Assembly (NCBI GenBank): GCA_032719365.1
Contig: CM064868.1
Span: forward strand, 4,866,001-4,930,000
DNA: 64,000 nt
Source: Prinsepia uniflora
Taxonomy: Eukaryota; Streptophyta; Magnoliopsida; Rosales; Rosaceae
Direction: 5' to 3'
Below are positions 12,030 through 24,191 of this stretch, piece by piece; the first letter of the stretch is position 1; each line of letters starts with the position of its first letter. Both the position numbers and the translations under genes were made by a program. The notes below the pieces were generated by a model, which saw only the letters and a list, made by a program, of their open reading frames with translations, was not told the origin of the DNA and did no database searches.

Positions 12030-13845
12030 CATGTGTCAATAGTATAACAAAGCTTGAGTAGGTAAAATCTAATAATTCACATAAAAATCTTTTCAACATC
12101 ACCATTTTCTCCCTACACAATCTTTATGTTTTCAACCGAGTCCTTGGAACAAGGGTAAAGGATGTTTGTACTAAGCTCAAGTGTTTAGATAATCATGGTG
12201 ATGAAAGAAAGGCTTAATGTGGGCTCAAAGGGGTTAAAACTAAGGGGGTCGCAATTTGTACGCTCAAAATAGGGAACATGGATGTTTGAATTTATGGTGT
12301 TAACCCTAATGCCTTAATCATATCCAAAATCAGAGAGTTTATTGACTTAAAAGCTTTGAAAATCACATAGAATAAGTTCTAGTACTCTAGAGTTCATTAA
12401 AAGCTATTGCAAGCAGTTATGAGACATATGTATATCAATTTAAACAAAGAACTTATGAATCACTCATCAAAGATGTATATAAAGTTCTAAAGCTCACATA
12501 AGGTTCATATGATTCATACTTATCTTATCATGCTCGTTTTTATACCAATTTACATGCATTATCTTCAAGTTATAACACTTAATCACAAAATATTAACAAA
12601 CAAATTCAAATTGTAGTTATTATCTTTATGGCCATAACATATTCATTTTCATTCATTTATGTCATTAACAAGTTAAATGGTAACTTAAGACTTGTAAAAA
12701 CACTAAGTTAAAACAAAAAGATTCAAGAAAGCAATAAACAATTTTGAATTTTGAATTTTTTCACACATTTTTTTTTGAATTTTTTTTAAAACAATTTTTT
12801 TTTTTGGACAATTAAAATTGTAAACCATTCCCCCCACACTTAAATTCTACATTTTCCTCAATGTAGGAAAATACGAAGTAATTAAACATAGAATCAAAGT
12901 AAGGAAGATGATTTACGAAAATAGTAGGAAAACATTAAATAAAGAAAATAAAAGAGAGTGAAGGGTAGAAAGATAGCAAATCTGTATTGATGACTCCTTC
13001 ACATCCCGGGAACACATTGGGTTGCCTCTCATCAAACGCTTGAAGTTTAACGTTCATCCAGCTTAAACAAAAATGCAAGTTATTTAGTTAGAAATGCACG
13101 TTTGTCAAGAATGCAAGTTAAATATACAAATTCTAGTTAGTGATGCAATTTGATTTAAAGATGCAAGTTAGATTAAAGGTGCAATATAATTAAACTAAAG
13201 ATGCAAGTTACGTTAAAAATGCAAGTTAAAGATGCAATGCAAGTTAAAATTAAAGATAAAAATTAAAGTTGTCATGACAAGTAATGTAAAGAGAAAGACA
13301 AATTTAATTAAAAACTATTTTAAAAAAAAATATTTGTTAGATGAAGCCATGAAGAAAAGGACAAACTTAAATAAATACATGAACACAAAAATAAAATAAA
13401 GGTAAACAAGTAATAAACAAATTATGAACTAGTATAAACAAATAAGTATGATAATTATGTACAAATATGAACAAGTATAAAAATAAAATAAAAATTATGA
13501 ACAAGTATGAATGTACACTATGCAAAATAAAGAAATAAGAATAAAATAAAATAATTGTAAACATAAAGTTAATGGAATAAAATTAAGGGAATAAAGTGAA
13601 TGGAATAAAATTAATGGAAAAAAAAAGTAAATGGAAAAAAAAAAGTTAATGGAAAAAAAGTTAATGAAATAAATTTAAAGTGTGAACATAAAGTTAATGG
13701 AATAAATTTAAACAAGTATAATGGAATAAAGTGTAAAAATAAAAGTTTAACACATTTACAATATGTAAACATTATTCACAACTATAAACATTTTATATAT
13801 AAACAATTGAATACATACGAACACATTAAAAATGATTTTTAATTT

Positions 13846-13862
13846 CTCCGGCAACGGCGCCA
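13846..13862 (-). other. A1 primer binding site (tRNA-Asp)
   Basis: The + strand CTCCGGCAACGGCGCCA equals the 3' end of plant tRNA-Asp (CCCCGGCAACGGCGCCA) except for one base. The minus strand is thus the PBS, 5 bp from the LTR. Confidence 0.85.
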
Positions 13863-13867
13863 AAAAT

Positions 13868-15591
13868 TGACAACGTCCAAACTACGCATTAAATTAAACA
13901 CGTAATTCGAGTATTATGCAATTTAAACCCTTTTTGTGTAGATGTAGTATTGGTAAATAAGGATCGTTCCTAACAGGGGAAATTAGAGAACATTAATAAT
14001 ACGTTAGTGAGAATGATAATGAATAAATTAATGAATTAAAGAATTAAATAATCAAAAAATTAAATAATCAAAGAATTAATTAATTAAAGAATAAAAGGAT
14101 AAAAGAATAAAGAATAAAGAATTAAAGAATAAAGAATAAAATAAAAGAATAAAAAGAATAAAGAATTATATGGGGGTTTGGAAGGGTTGTAAATATAAAA
14201 TAAAGAAAATAAGTAAAAATAATTAAATATTTAATTCTACTTTTACTTTAATCTTTGTACTAGTGAACTTTCTTTAAACACATATTTTTACCAACACTCT
14301 AACATCATGCTTATATTGAACCAATCGCGAAATCTTACCTTAATCATCTCAAATACATGCATACATTTTTCATATTATAAATACACCGAACAACATATTA
14401 TTACTTACAATATGATTCACCCTAAGTTAATGATTTAATGCGCAGAACAGCGATCAAACATTAAATCTTTTCAACTCTATTCTAAATGCCCCGAACAGCG
14501 GATCAACATTTAGTTTCGAATTGAAGTTTAAGCACTAAAACATATGAAGTTAAAGAAATTCAAAAAGTAAAACACATGGAGATTGCAATCTTACTTACAA
14601 ATATTAGAAAGAAAATACCAACACATATATTGAATTATAAGTAAAACCAATAACAATAACAAGAATTTAAGTAGAAAAATATGGATTTTCACAAGAATTA
14701 CCGAACAGCGACAGGAAACTTGTGAAGTTGAAAGACGAAATACGAGGAATTCGTCTTAAAACTCTTGAATTGCCTTAGAATTACTTGGCCTAGGTATTTC
14801 TTAAGGGAAGCATAAAAATGTGTTTAAGAGATCTCAACGAAATATCACAAGAACAAAGTACAGAAGAAATGAAATTAAGAAAAATAAAAGTAACAAAAAT
14901 TAAAAGAAAGCTAATTGATAAGAAAATCTACAAGAAGTTAAAATGGTCCCCAAAAATGTCTCTCAAAAGAGAGAAACAAAATAACTAAATCAAGAACTAA
15001 AAACTAAGAAAAATAAAAGAAATGGAAAAATGGGACTAATGGGGGACTCCAAATACATGAAATGACCTCCCTATTTATAGAGGGAGTGTCACAATTGTTT
15101 AAATAAAAGTAAAAAATTAAAATATAAAAATAACAATAAAATAGTACATGAAGAAGTGATGGAAATTATGAGATTGGGTGGTTTTTGGGGAAAAGATGCT
15201 GATTTTGGGAAGAAAAAAATGCTGATTTTGAGGAAAATATGCTGGTTTTGGGGAAAACATGTTTGAAAAATCAGTCAAAATGGTTGAAAATGAGGAAATA
15301 GGGTTGCTGGTTTTTGGCTTGGGCTGTTGGTTTTTGGCTTGGGCTTCTGGATTTCAGCAGCTTCCCATCGAAATTTCAAGCAAATTTTGGTGGCCTCCCT
15401 TCTTTTAGTCATATTTTTTTCGTTAAAATTCCGATTGGAATGATTTTTTCGCCGAAATGTTCAGAATTTCATGCTTTATTTATTCTGCAAAAATCCCACA
15501 CAATATATTATTTTCTCCATTTTTTTTATTAATTTAATAATAAAAGTCAAGTATAAAGGGTATAAAATAATGTTTATTTGAAGACCTATCA
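13868..15591 (-). repeat. A1 5' LTR
   Basis: 1724 bp, same ends as the 3' LTR. It keeps the TATA box and the region upstream of it in element sense that carries GCTGATTTTG and GGGCTTCTGG words. Confidence 0.9.
15072..15079 (-). promoter_or_regulatory. A1 LTR TATA box
   Basis: On the minus strand TATAAATA in the context CCCTCTATAAATAGGGAGG. The same box occurs at 15951-15958 (A0), 57413-57420 and 63189-63196 (A2), always at the same place in the LTR, so it marks the U3/R promoter. Confidence 0.7.
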
Positions 15592-16517
15592 AGAAATACG
15601 AAGAATTCGATCTTAAAACTCTTGAATTTTCTTAGAATTACTTGGCCTAGGTATTTCTTAAGGAAAATATAAAAATGTGTTTAAGAGATCTCAAAGAAAA
15701 ATCATAAGAACAAAGTAAAGAAGAAATAAAATTAAGAAATAACATAAAAATAACATAAATTAAGAACAAGAATTAAAAGAAAACTAATTAATAAGAAAAT
15801 CTACAAGAAGTTAAAATGATCCCCAAAAATAAAGAACAAAATAGAACGAAGATGAACTTAAATGAAGAGTGAAAAAGAGAGAAAAATTAGAACCTAAACT
15901 ACTAAAAAGAGAACCAAAATGGGGACTAAGATTACATGAAATTGCCCCCCTATTTATAGAGGGTGTGCCATAATTGTTCAAATAAAAATACAAAATTAAA
16001 ATATAAAAATATTAATAAATAGTACATGAAGAAATGATGAAAATGACGAAATTAGGTTTGATTTTTGCTGAAAAGAGGAGCAGTGGAGTCGGCAGCACTG
16101 TGATGACAGGAGGCAAAACTTTCGGCGGCAGTAGGCGGTCAGGAGGCGAGTTTGTCAGCGGCTGTAGTAGGCTAGGGGGCGGGTAGGTCGGCCGGCGTGC
16201 GCTGACACAAGGAGTGATGGTCGGTAGGTGCGCATTGACATTCGCGTAAAGGAGTCACGCGATTGGTGCTAACAGTTGGAAAGGATAACGAGGGAAGGTA
16301 ATTTCGACATGCGCCTGCCGACGACTCTTACAGGGCTGGTGAGGAGATTTGGGATGCGAATTGGGCTTCAAACTTGGGTTGCAACAAATTAATATGGGCT
16401 TGGATTCTGGGCCTGCAAATGGATTTTCAATTTACAAAATAATTAATATAATTTCACCAGATTTCGCCCATAAATTCTTCGTTATAATTCCGATCGGAAC
16501 AATTATTTCGCCAAAAC
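15592..16517 (-). repeat. A0: old Athila-like LTR, segment 2
   Basis: Continues A0 after A1 and stops where the hAT element H begins. It includes a TATA box at 15951-15958 and a GC-rich block at about 16070-16350 that does not resemble the matching block in A1 or A2. The last 8 bases (16510-16517, GCCAAAAC) are the left TSD copy of H. Confidence 0.85.
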
Positions 16518-17345
16518 TAGGGCTGGGCACATGGAACCAAAATACTGAAACCGTACCGTTTCAAATCAAACCATACCGAAAAAAAACCGAATAATAAAAC
16601 CGTTGTATTATTGGTACGGTACCGAAATCGTACCGATATAATTCGGTACGGTTTCGATATCGATATTTTAAAAAACCATTCCGTACCGATATCGTACCGA
16701 ATTAGAATTTTTTTAAATAATTAAATTTATTTCTTATTGGTTTATTAGGCCTTCTTCAAGAGTTGATATGACCATACATGTCTTAATTTAGTTTCTAAGA
16801 GTTGATATCTTCAACTTAGTGCAACTTCTTTAATACATATTTGAAAACTTAAGTCCTTCATAAATATAGTTTTCCTTTTTCTTTAGTCTTTTACTATGCT
16901 AGAGGACTAAGATTCACTAATGAATATAAGCTTCTGGAGTCTGTCTTGTGCTAAATTAGTGTTAAAATTGTTAATTTATTGTTTTCTTTTCTCTATGTAA
17001 TGTTGCATTGCGCCCATTGTATTATTAGACACGATTTGTCATTGATCTTTTGGCTGTCTATGTTAATTAAAAACAAAATTATATGGAGGACTCAGAAGCT
17101 TATACTTGAATGTCAGCTACTGAAAGTTTTTAATTAGCAAAGCCAGCTAATTGATCTTTTGGATTGGATATGAAGTTTGTAATATTTATTTATATATGGT
17201 TTGCTTTTGATTTTGATTTTTGATTAGGGAACCAAAAACAAAATTATTGAGAATCTAAGCTCACACTTAACCATGCTTAAACCTAACCCTTACTTTATAA
17301 TCACAAACAAAATTTTGGCTAAAAACCGAAACCATACCGAAACCG
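16518..17345. mobile_element. H left part
   Basis: The left 828 bp of H contains the terminal inverted repeat, GGTACGGTACC-rich foldback sequence at 16540-16700, then ordinary AT-rich sequence with no ORF of note. The last five bases, AACCG, are the left TSD of R. Confidence 0.75.
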
Positions 17346-17563
17346 TGTTGAATCAAAGATTGAACCCGCCGCGAAAAGTTCTCACAATTCCTGCAAACAA
17401 CAAACAATTAGTTATCGTTGCCTCGATTTATTTACCCGGGGGGTTGTTCGACCAAGAACATTCCGATGCCTAAGTTAGCTTTGAGAGAGGAAAATGATAT
17501 ACTTCGAAACGAAGAATCAACGTACCTTGGAAATGAAATGTGCCTCGCTATTTATAAGAAAAT
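17346..17563 (-). repeat. R 3' LTR, first segment
   Basis: Begins TGTTGAATCAAAG on the + strand and matches 53165 onwards. S1 interrupts it 7 bp past the TATA box (minus strand TATAAATA at 17549-17556). It continues at 23648. Confidence 0.9.
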
Positions 17564-18447
17564 TGACAGAACCCATCCCAATCCCTCTGGGATTACCGTG
17601 GAATGTGCCCTGCTCCCGTCCAACAAGGAGTGTCAGACAAGGGATAACCAAGAGCCACTGCCCAACTGGGGCATCCAGAGTGCGCAAGGACCGATGGATG
17701 AGGTGTGCAATGTCTCAGCCTCTGCTGCGATCGCATCCGTAATCAACCTGGAGGGCATTAAAACCAAAAGCTGTGAGTGGACAAAACCAATAAGTTTATT
17801 AAACACATTTATAAGACATTTATGCCCTCCAATAAAAATGTATGCATGCCACAAAAACCAGTAACCAAAACGTTTGCTCAACCGAGCCATTAGGGCCTTA
17901 GCCCAAAAACCGTTAACCAAAAACCAAGTGTGGGAACTCAGCCCAAAACTGTGAAATACCACAACTATACATAAACAACCATGTGGGTCACCACCCAAAA
18001 CCATAAATGAACATCAATCCATTAAAATCATATAATCACAAATCCACCCGGAAAACCATTTCATTAATTCGTATTTTACCATTACCATTACCAGCATCCC
18101 TGATGCTAGACGTCCATGACGTTATATCTCACGGTTTCATAAGCTACACGTGCTGCCCGGGGTCTCTCCGGGTCCATATATCTGAAATCGCTGATGTCTG
18201 ACGTCCCTGACGTCAATCATAGCAATCCTGCTCCTGAGTCATCATACGGTCTGGCTGCTCCGTATAATGACCCCTCGCAGGCAATGCACCGTGACTTCCC
18301 CAGTGTCCCAGACATCTGGAGGAGACCATCATATATCCTTGTGTCCAGATGGTATATGGAAAACAGTTTTATTAAATCCTTTTATCACATCATTACAATG
18401 AGCCCTGCCCGAAATTTCCATAAAACCACATAATTCCATTTAGGGTC

Positions 18448-21268
18448 TGACAGGACCCACCCCGATCCCACAGGGACCACAAGGGGACGTGCCCTGCTCC
18501 CGTCTGACACCCAACAGTCCATACCAATTTTAACCTCAAAACATCAAATGCATAAATAACCAAATTAAAGTTGTACATCAAATCCGAATTAAACAGATGT
18601 CAGACAAGGGATGAAATCCAAAATTCCAAGATGCGAGCACGACTCTAAAGTAAACCTGCGGGTACACCACCCAACAGGGGTTCAGGTACGCAGAAGTAGA
18701 TCTATGCCTCAGCCTCAGGTTCCTCCCCTACCTCAGTATCACGACCTGGAGGGGTTACCAAAAACATTAAGGGTGAGTGGACCGAAACTTAAGTTTACAA
18801 AATCATTTGATAAGTAAAACATATAATTTACCCCTCCGTTTTCCAAACATGCATGCAACCGTATTTAAAATCATAAGTCATATAATATGAACCATAAGGC
18901 ATGAAATAAAACCATAAGTAGAATTTGAGTTGCTGCACTATACACTCCAATCCCGACATCCCTGATGTCTGACGTCCCTGATGTCTGACGTCCCTGACGT
19001 CCAATAAGGTCACAATCACAAGGCTACGCGTGCCACTCGGGTCTCAATTCCGTGTTCAATCCCCGAACCCCGTTCGGGTACAGCATCCCCGATGTTTAGC
19101 GTCATAGACGCTGGACGTTCTAGACGTCCGTGACCTCTCCGGAGTACCTCATCCGGAGGAGACAATGTAATATGAAAGGATTTATACAGTGCAGTACCAA
19201 ATACATTTTATTGATATCCACATGCAAGCATATATATACCTAGATAAAATCCGAATCAATCATTAAGTTTCATCGGACGGGTCTCAAGCCCAATTACCGT
19301 GAAACGTGCCATAACCATATTTTCCATATCATCAAAACCATTATTGTTTTTAGCATGTGAATAAGAAAAATAAACCAGAAAACATTTATGCACGCAAGGG
19401 TTTAAGAAAATGGCCCACTCACAGTACAGTCCTGCTGAAAACCGAGCGTATACCCTCGATCTGGTATAAATGTACAATCCCTGTCAAGTCCAAAGTATAC
19501 GTAAGGGTCAATACAAACCCCTAACATTCAACTATGAAACCCTAGACCGAAACCGGTCCGGAAAAGCCGCCCGAACGCGCTTCCCAAGGCAATAAATCTC
19601 ATTTTGACCAACTTAATGATCTCTGATCGACCCGAAACCACCGCCATTGGATCCGGATCGTTGAAACCTAAAGAATGGTGGTGGTCCCACCAAAAACACT
19701 GTTCACACGCGCCCCCACGCGCCGGTCAACGTGTCGGTCAACGCAGAGACAGTCCCCGCTGACGTCATCGCTGACGTCACTGCTGACTTCAGCATGACGT
19801 CATGCTGACGTCTTCTGACAGCTGTCAGGTCTGACATGTCAGACTCTGACAGTGCCACGTGTCAACACCCGATTGGTCAACCTCACTGATATGTCAGGCC
19901 ACTTGTCAGATCTGACATGTGCCACGTGTCAGCACGGCACTAGTCCACATCACTGACATGTCAGTGACACGTGGCAGTCCCTGATTGGGCCACGTCACTG
20001 ACATGTCAGTGCTGACTGTGCACTGACATGTGACACGTGTCGGCTCACGGTTGGTCCACGTCACCTGACAGTCTGACAGGGTGCCACGTCATAACCTCTG
20101 TCCTCAGACGGGTTGACCCGTATCTCTGCAACTCGGGTCGATCAGACCCGCGATCATGACCCGGTCACCATTTCGTCATTTCTCAATCATTTTTGTTCAG
20201 GTTTGTTCCTAACTACTCGTCTTAATCCCAAAAACAGTTCTAGCTAATTAAAATCAATAAACAAGGGCTGAATCGAAGACTTACCTCGATGAACAGACCC
20301 GGGTTCCCATCGCTGTTTAACCACCGTTCAGGTCACCTCAGACCACGAAATCACGTCCTAAAGTTTCCTACCAGTCCATAGAATCGAATAGGATCAATAG
20401 AACACGACGAAACACGTTGGAAAACAGGCTTCCATTTTCTGAGTTTTTAAGCAGTTTCGGGTTAGGAACCACCTACCTTGCCGCCGCCTGCCGCCGTTCA
20501 CCGCCGTCTCTCAGCCTCACCAGTGAGTCCCCCACACGCAGACACAGAGAATGGGTGATGAGCTGGGGTGTTTGTTCAAAATGGACAGAATGTGCATTTC
20601 GGGTAGGAAATATAAAGAATGGAGGGAAAGCTGCACAATGAAATGAACGGTCCAGATTAGATCTCTGAAATGAGATCAAAGGCTGAGATTAGATCAGGGG
20701 TATATCAGATCAAAGGCTGTGATTAAAAAGGTGATTTTAAATGGTTTTTAATCCCATAGTGGATCTGATCCAATCTAGCCAATGGGTGAGTGACACTTGT
20801 CACTCACCAGGTGTCCTCTAATCAGAATTTTAGAATAAAATATTCGACACGAAAATCGAGACACGAACCTCCCGATTTCACGTTTCTGACCACAACTTCC
20901 TCGTACGGAGTCCGATTTCGGCGTGCCGCCTGTCTACGGACTCAGGACGTCGAGACCTACCTAACGGTCCTTGAGTCAACTGAAAATTAGTTGTCAAACG
21001 AAAAGTCAACAATTCCCCTCGAAAGTCCAAATTACGGTAATGCCCCTGAACTTCCGATAGTCATAACTTTTTTCCTGATCGTCCGAATTGGACGTGCCAC
21101 CTGTCTATGAACTCGTGACGTCCCGAACTACGTCACGGTCATCGGTCAAAGTCCATTTAATTCATCAATCAAAAAGTCAACAATTGGCCATACCCATCAC
21201 AAGGGTAAAAGCGTCAAATCACACAATAAATTACAATATTGAAATCCTCGAATTTCCGGGGTGTTACA
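18448..21268 (-). repeat. S2: solo T-family LTR nested in S1
   Basis: Begins TGACAGGACCC and ends GGGGTGTTACA, with a perfect TSD GGGTC (18443-18447 and 21269-21273). In element sense it starts TGTAACACCCCGG, a form common in Del/Tekay LTRs, so it belongs to another subfamily than S1. It contains bracket motifs near 18776 and 19420, repeated TGACGTCCCTGATGTC words near 18960-19005, and the dense bZIP-site array listed separately. Confidence 0.9.
19751..20070. promoter_or_regulatory. TGACGTCA/CACGTG array in S2
   Basis: About 320 bp packed with TGACGT(C/A), TGACATGTCA and CACGTG palindromes. Plant bZIP factors (TGA, ABF, HY5 types) bind such cores, so the array could make the LTR promoter hormone- or stress-responsive. 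That role is inference. Confidence 0.55.
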
Positions 21269-21610
21269 GGGTCCCTGACCCAAAATCAAAATTATTAAAC
21301 ATAGGGTCCCTGACCCGAAATCACATTTATTATCCAACTGGGCCTCATGCCCGATTTTATGAACCACTGGGCCCACGACCCGATTTGTAAACCAACTGGG
21401 CCCGCAGCCCGACTTATAAACCCACTGGGCCCACGACCCGAATTCGTAAATCAACTGGGCCCCTGGCCCGATAACATAACTCAAATGGATCTCAGCTCGA
21501 TTTCATATCAACTGGGCCCCTGGCCCGATTTCATTAACCAACTGAGCCCCCGGCCCGATTCTCAAATGGACTCCAAGTCCGAAATTTCCAAAACAAGTGG
21601 GCCTCAAGCC
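21269..21610. repeat. Tandem small-hairpin array in S1
   Basis: About ten units spaced roughly 30 bp share the form CTGGGCC-loop-GGCCCGA followed by an AT-rich spacer. Stems vary but mostly still pair: GGGTC/GACCC, GGGC/GCCC, GGGCC/GGCCC, GGACT/AGTCC. Similar arrays lie at about 4975-5065, 31975-32075, 38815-38935 and, in + orientation, 51105-51325. Confidence 0.6.
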
Positions 21611-23647
21611 CAAGTTCGTCTTTCCAATATAAAAACCGTTTTATCATATTATTTATTTAACCACAAGCACGCAAAACCACAAATAAACCGTTAATCCCGA
21701 TACACGTGAAATACGGAGAACACCTCGAAATACGTGCAACATACCCGAAATCAATACTCACAAATACCATCATAGAAATCATGTATATAAACCATATATC
21801 AAATTTAAGCATGCATAGGATTTATAAAACCAAAGTCCACTCACAGACCGTTTTAACGGTATGCCTCGATACGCGTGCCATCGGCCCTCCCGGGCCACAC
21901 CACTATCACCGGGACTCCCAATCCTGTCCAAATCACATTAGAGGGTCACTAACCTCATCATTAACATCCTATCAAAGTTCCGTAATTTTCCCGAATTTTT
22001 ACTTATTTTTAAACTTAATTTAAAACCTTCGGACATCCCGAACAATATCGAGACGGTGTCCGATCGACACGAAACCAATTCCAAAATGTTCGTTACATTA
22101 AATAGGACAGAAGTCATGTTGACCTCACCTCGAGACTCGTGCCCACGCGCCGTCACGCGCCGCCGTGAGTGGCTGCGCGTGAAATCCACGCGCCTGCTAC
22201 AGTGCATCATCCTAACCCGTATGTCTGGTAAACGGGTCCAATTTACCCGCGAGACAAACCGGTTCCAATCCTATCAATTCGATCCTAATTCCTTCAATTG
22301 ATCAATCAGTTAGTTTCGTTTTAAGTCCAATTACGGGTCGGTAAACTCAATTACACAAATCCTTACCCAGATTCCATCGATTCCACGATGAACACGAAGA
22401 ACACTCCGGTCACTGTTCAATCATGGAATTCCCTCAATGGCTGCAGGTTTCATCCAATTGATGATCCCAGAAGCATCAACGGACCCTGAGGAACAATTCC
22501 CCCACATCAATTGCATCAATCCTGTGCTCAATCATCACGACTCAAGCTCGAACACCGTCCACTGTGCAACCATGGAGTTTCGTCAACCACAACCGTTTTC
22601 TTTCAATTGATGAACCCAGAAGCATCGTGGGATCATGAGAAGCAGTTTCCCCACCTCAATTTCATCCAACGAAGCCTCCAATTCCACGATTCGAGCTCGA
22701 TTTTCCTCCTCTGTCACCAAGTGTGATTAGAGCCAAAACAGCACCAATTCCCTTCGTTCTTTCGACGATTCTGATCGTTGTGATCCCAGGAAGCTGAAGG
22801 TAATCTCCAATTCGATCCTCACGGCCTAATTCTTCCATTTCAAAATTTCCCCCCAATTTTCCCGAAATCCAAAATCCAAAATTCAACCCACACTCAATCC
22901 CTCGTGTTTCCCTTGGTATCCCAATCCATTAGTCTCTCATTTTCTCTCAAGAACAGCAGAAGAAGGGAGCCAAATCTCCCCAATCTGATTCCCCCAATTT
23001 TGTGCACGGTTTGAAGACAAAGAGGATTAATTTAGGGGAAATGGTGGATTAGATGATGATGATGTAGTAATGATGATGTTTGGAGGGAAACAAGGAGCTG
23101 GAAACACGGGATGGGTGACACTTGTCACTCATCCGGATGTGCACAGTCAACAGTCACTATTCATTATTATACTATTATTTTAATCCGAGCCTCGGTTTGT
23201 AAATTCGTTTCCTTGACCATAACTTCGTCGTCGAATCTCCGATTTCGGCATGCCGCCTGTCATTGGATTCGTATCGACGATACCTACGTAACGGTCCTTG
23301 GCCCTCGTTCATCGGACCTCCCGGTCAAAAAGTCAACATTTGACCCCTAATAAGCCAAATTACCAAAATACCCCTCAACTTCCGAACCTCATAACTTTCT
23401 ATACGAATGTCGGAATCGAACGTGCCACCTGTCTATGAACTCGTGACGTCCCGAACTACGTCACGGTCATCGGTCAAAGTCCATTTGACCGCCCGATCAA
23501 AAAGTCAACATTTTGCCCACGACCAAAGGCAAAACGGTCATTTTGCACAATTTGTCCGATTCCGCCCTACTAAGCACCGTTCAACCTCACTAAACGAGAT
23601 TAGTGACTAATCTAATCCCGGAATTCGGGACGGGTCGTTACAAAAAT

Positions 23648-24013
23648 CTTGGGAGCCTTGGAACGTTCTGATTGGTCGGTTAAATTATTAATGAATAAAT
23701 AATATATTATTAATTAAATATATTATTTAATAATTGTAATGATGGCTCATCATGATAGTAATGACAATTATTGTATTTTAATATTAATATTAATTATCTA
23801 TTATTAAAAATAACGACAATTAACTCTTGGGGAGAATATTAATATTACGGAGATTTTAACCCGATCAAATAACGTATTTCACTGGTAAATAGATTATTTA
23901 ATGTGCGAGTGTTTTCAAATGATCAGCGTTATTGCCAGGGGCAATTTGGTCATTTTTGGGAATTACGGGCCACGTGGCAGCTCCATAATTTTCGGATGAT
24001 TTTGGGTTCCACA
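23648..24013 (-). repeat. R 3' LTR, second segment
   Basis: Resumes the LTR after S1 and ends GGGTTCCACA. Together with the first segment it gives 584 bp, against 583 bp for the other LTR. Confidence 0.9.
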
Positions 24014-24026
24014 AATGCCCCCACAT
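24014..24026 (-). other. R polypurine tract
   Basis: On the minus strand ATGTGGGGGCATT directly precedes the LTR start TGTGGAACCC. It fixes the orientation of R. Confidence 0.75.
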
Positions 24027-24191
24027 CGATTCGGAATTCAGGGAATCCGAAGGGATGTACATTTTTTGGAATCTTGTTTTACCGGGTTTATCGGTTACTG
24101 CTGAGTAGGTCTCGAGGTGCTGAATCTGCAGACAGGCGACACGCGACAATCGGAGGTCGGATGCGAAAGTTATGGGTCTGCGAAAGCGAGG
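24027..24191. other. R 3' flank, possibly with an older T-LTR scrap
   Basis: No ORF. From about 24120 the sequence (ACAGGCGACACGCG and following) resembles the interior of a + strand T LTR (compare 49185-49235). S3 may therefore have inserted into an earlier T fragment. Confidence 0.4.

Larger units (their letters stand above)
11241..13867 (-). other. A1 non-coding internal region
   Basis: AT-rich with no gag or pol. Recognisable blocks are: a 12-bp inverted repeat around a poly-T loop at 11970-12029; a second PPT-like AGTGTGGGGG (minus strand) at about 12831-12841; a GGCAACCCAATGTG block (minus strand) near 13014-13027, shared with A2; degenerate ATGCAAGTTA repeats at 13070-13250; and AT-rich GTTAATGGAATAAA-type repeats at 13560-13740 close to the PBS. 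Confidence 0.7.
9743..15591 (-). mobile_element. A1: full-length non-coding Athila-like LTR element inserted in A0
   Basis: Two LTRs (9743-11240 and 13868-15591) flank a 2.6-kb internal region with a PBS complementary to tRNA-Asp and a PPT of the form AGTGTGGGGGTAT. In element sense the LTR begins TGATAGG and ends GACGTTGTCA. The flanks read ATAAA (9738-9742) and AGAAA (15592-15596), a 5-bp TSD with one mismatch. Joining the flanks restores the A-family LTR sequence, so this element inserted into a member of its own family. There is no protein-coding region, so it is non-autonomous. The tRNA-Asp primer and this PPT suggest the Athila lineage; that is inference. Confidence 0.85.
17564..23642 (-). 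repeat. S1: solo T-family LTR in the R 3' LTR
   Basis: Ends TGACAGAACCC (17564) and GGGTCGTTACA (23642), with a perfect 5-bp TSD AAAAT on both sides (17559-17563 and 23643-23647). With S2 and one of its TSD copies removed it is about 3.25 kb, a full T LTR. A single LTR with intact TSD and no internal region is the product of LTR-LTR recombination. Confidence 0.9.

Noticed and set aside
13846..13862. Possible tRNA-Asp gene
   Set aside because: Only the 17-nt 3' end of the tRNA is matched and no cloverleaf precedes it. It is a primer binding site, as is 62075-62091.
16540..16700. Separate MITE inside H
   Set aside because: The GGTACGG foldback words have no own termini or TSD. They are part of the subterminal region of H.
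21269..21610. CRISPR-like array of regularly spaced repeats
   Set aside because: The repeats are imperfect, the spacers are AT-rich and related to each other, there are no cas genes, and the context is a plant LTR.
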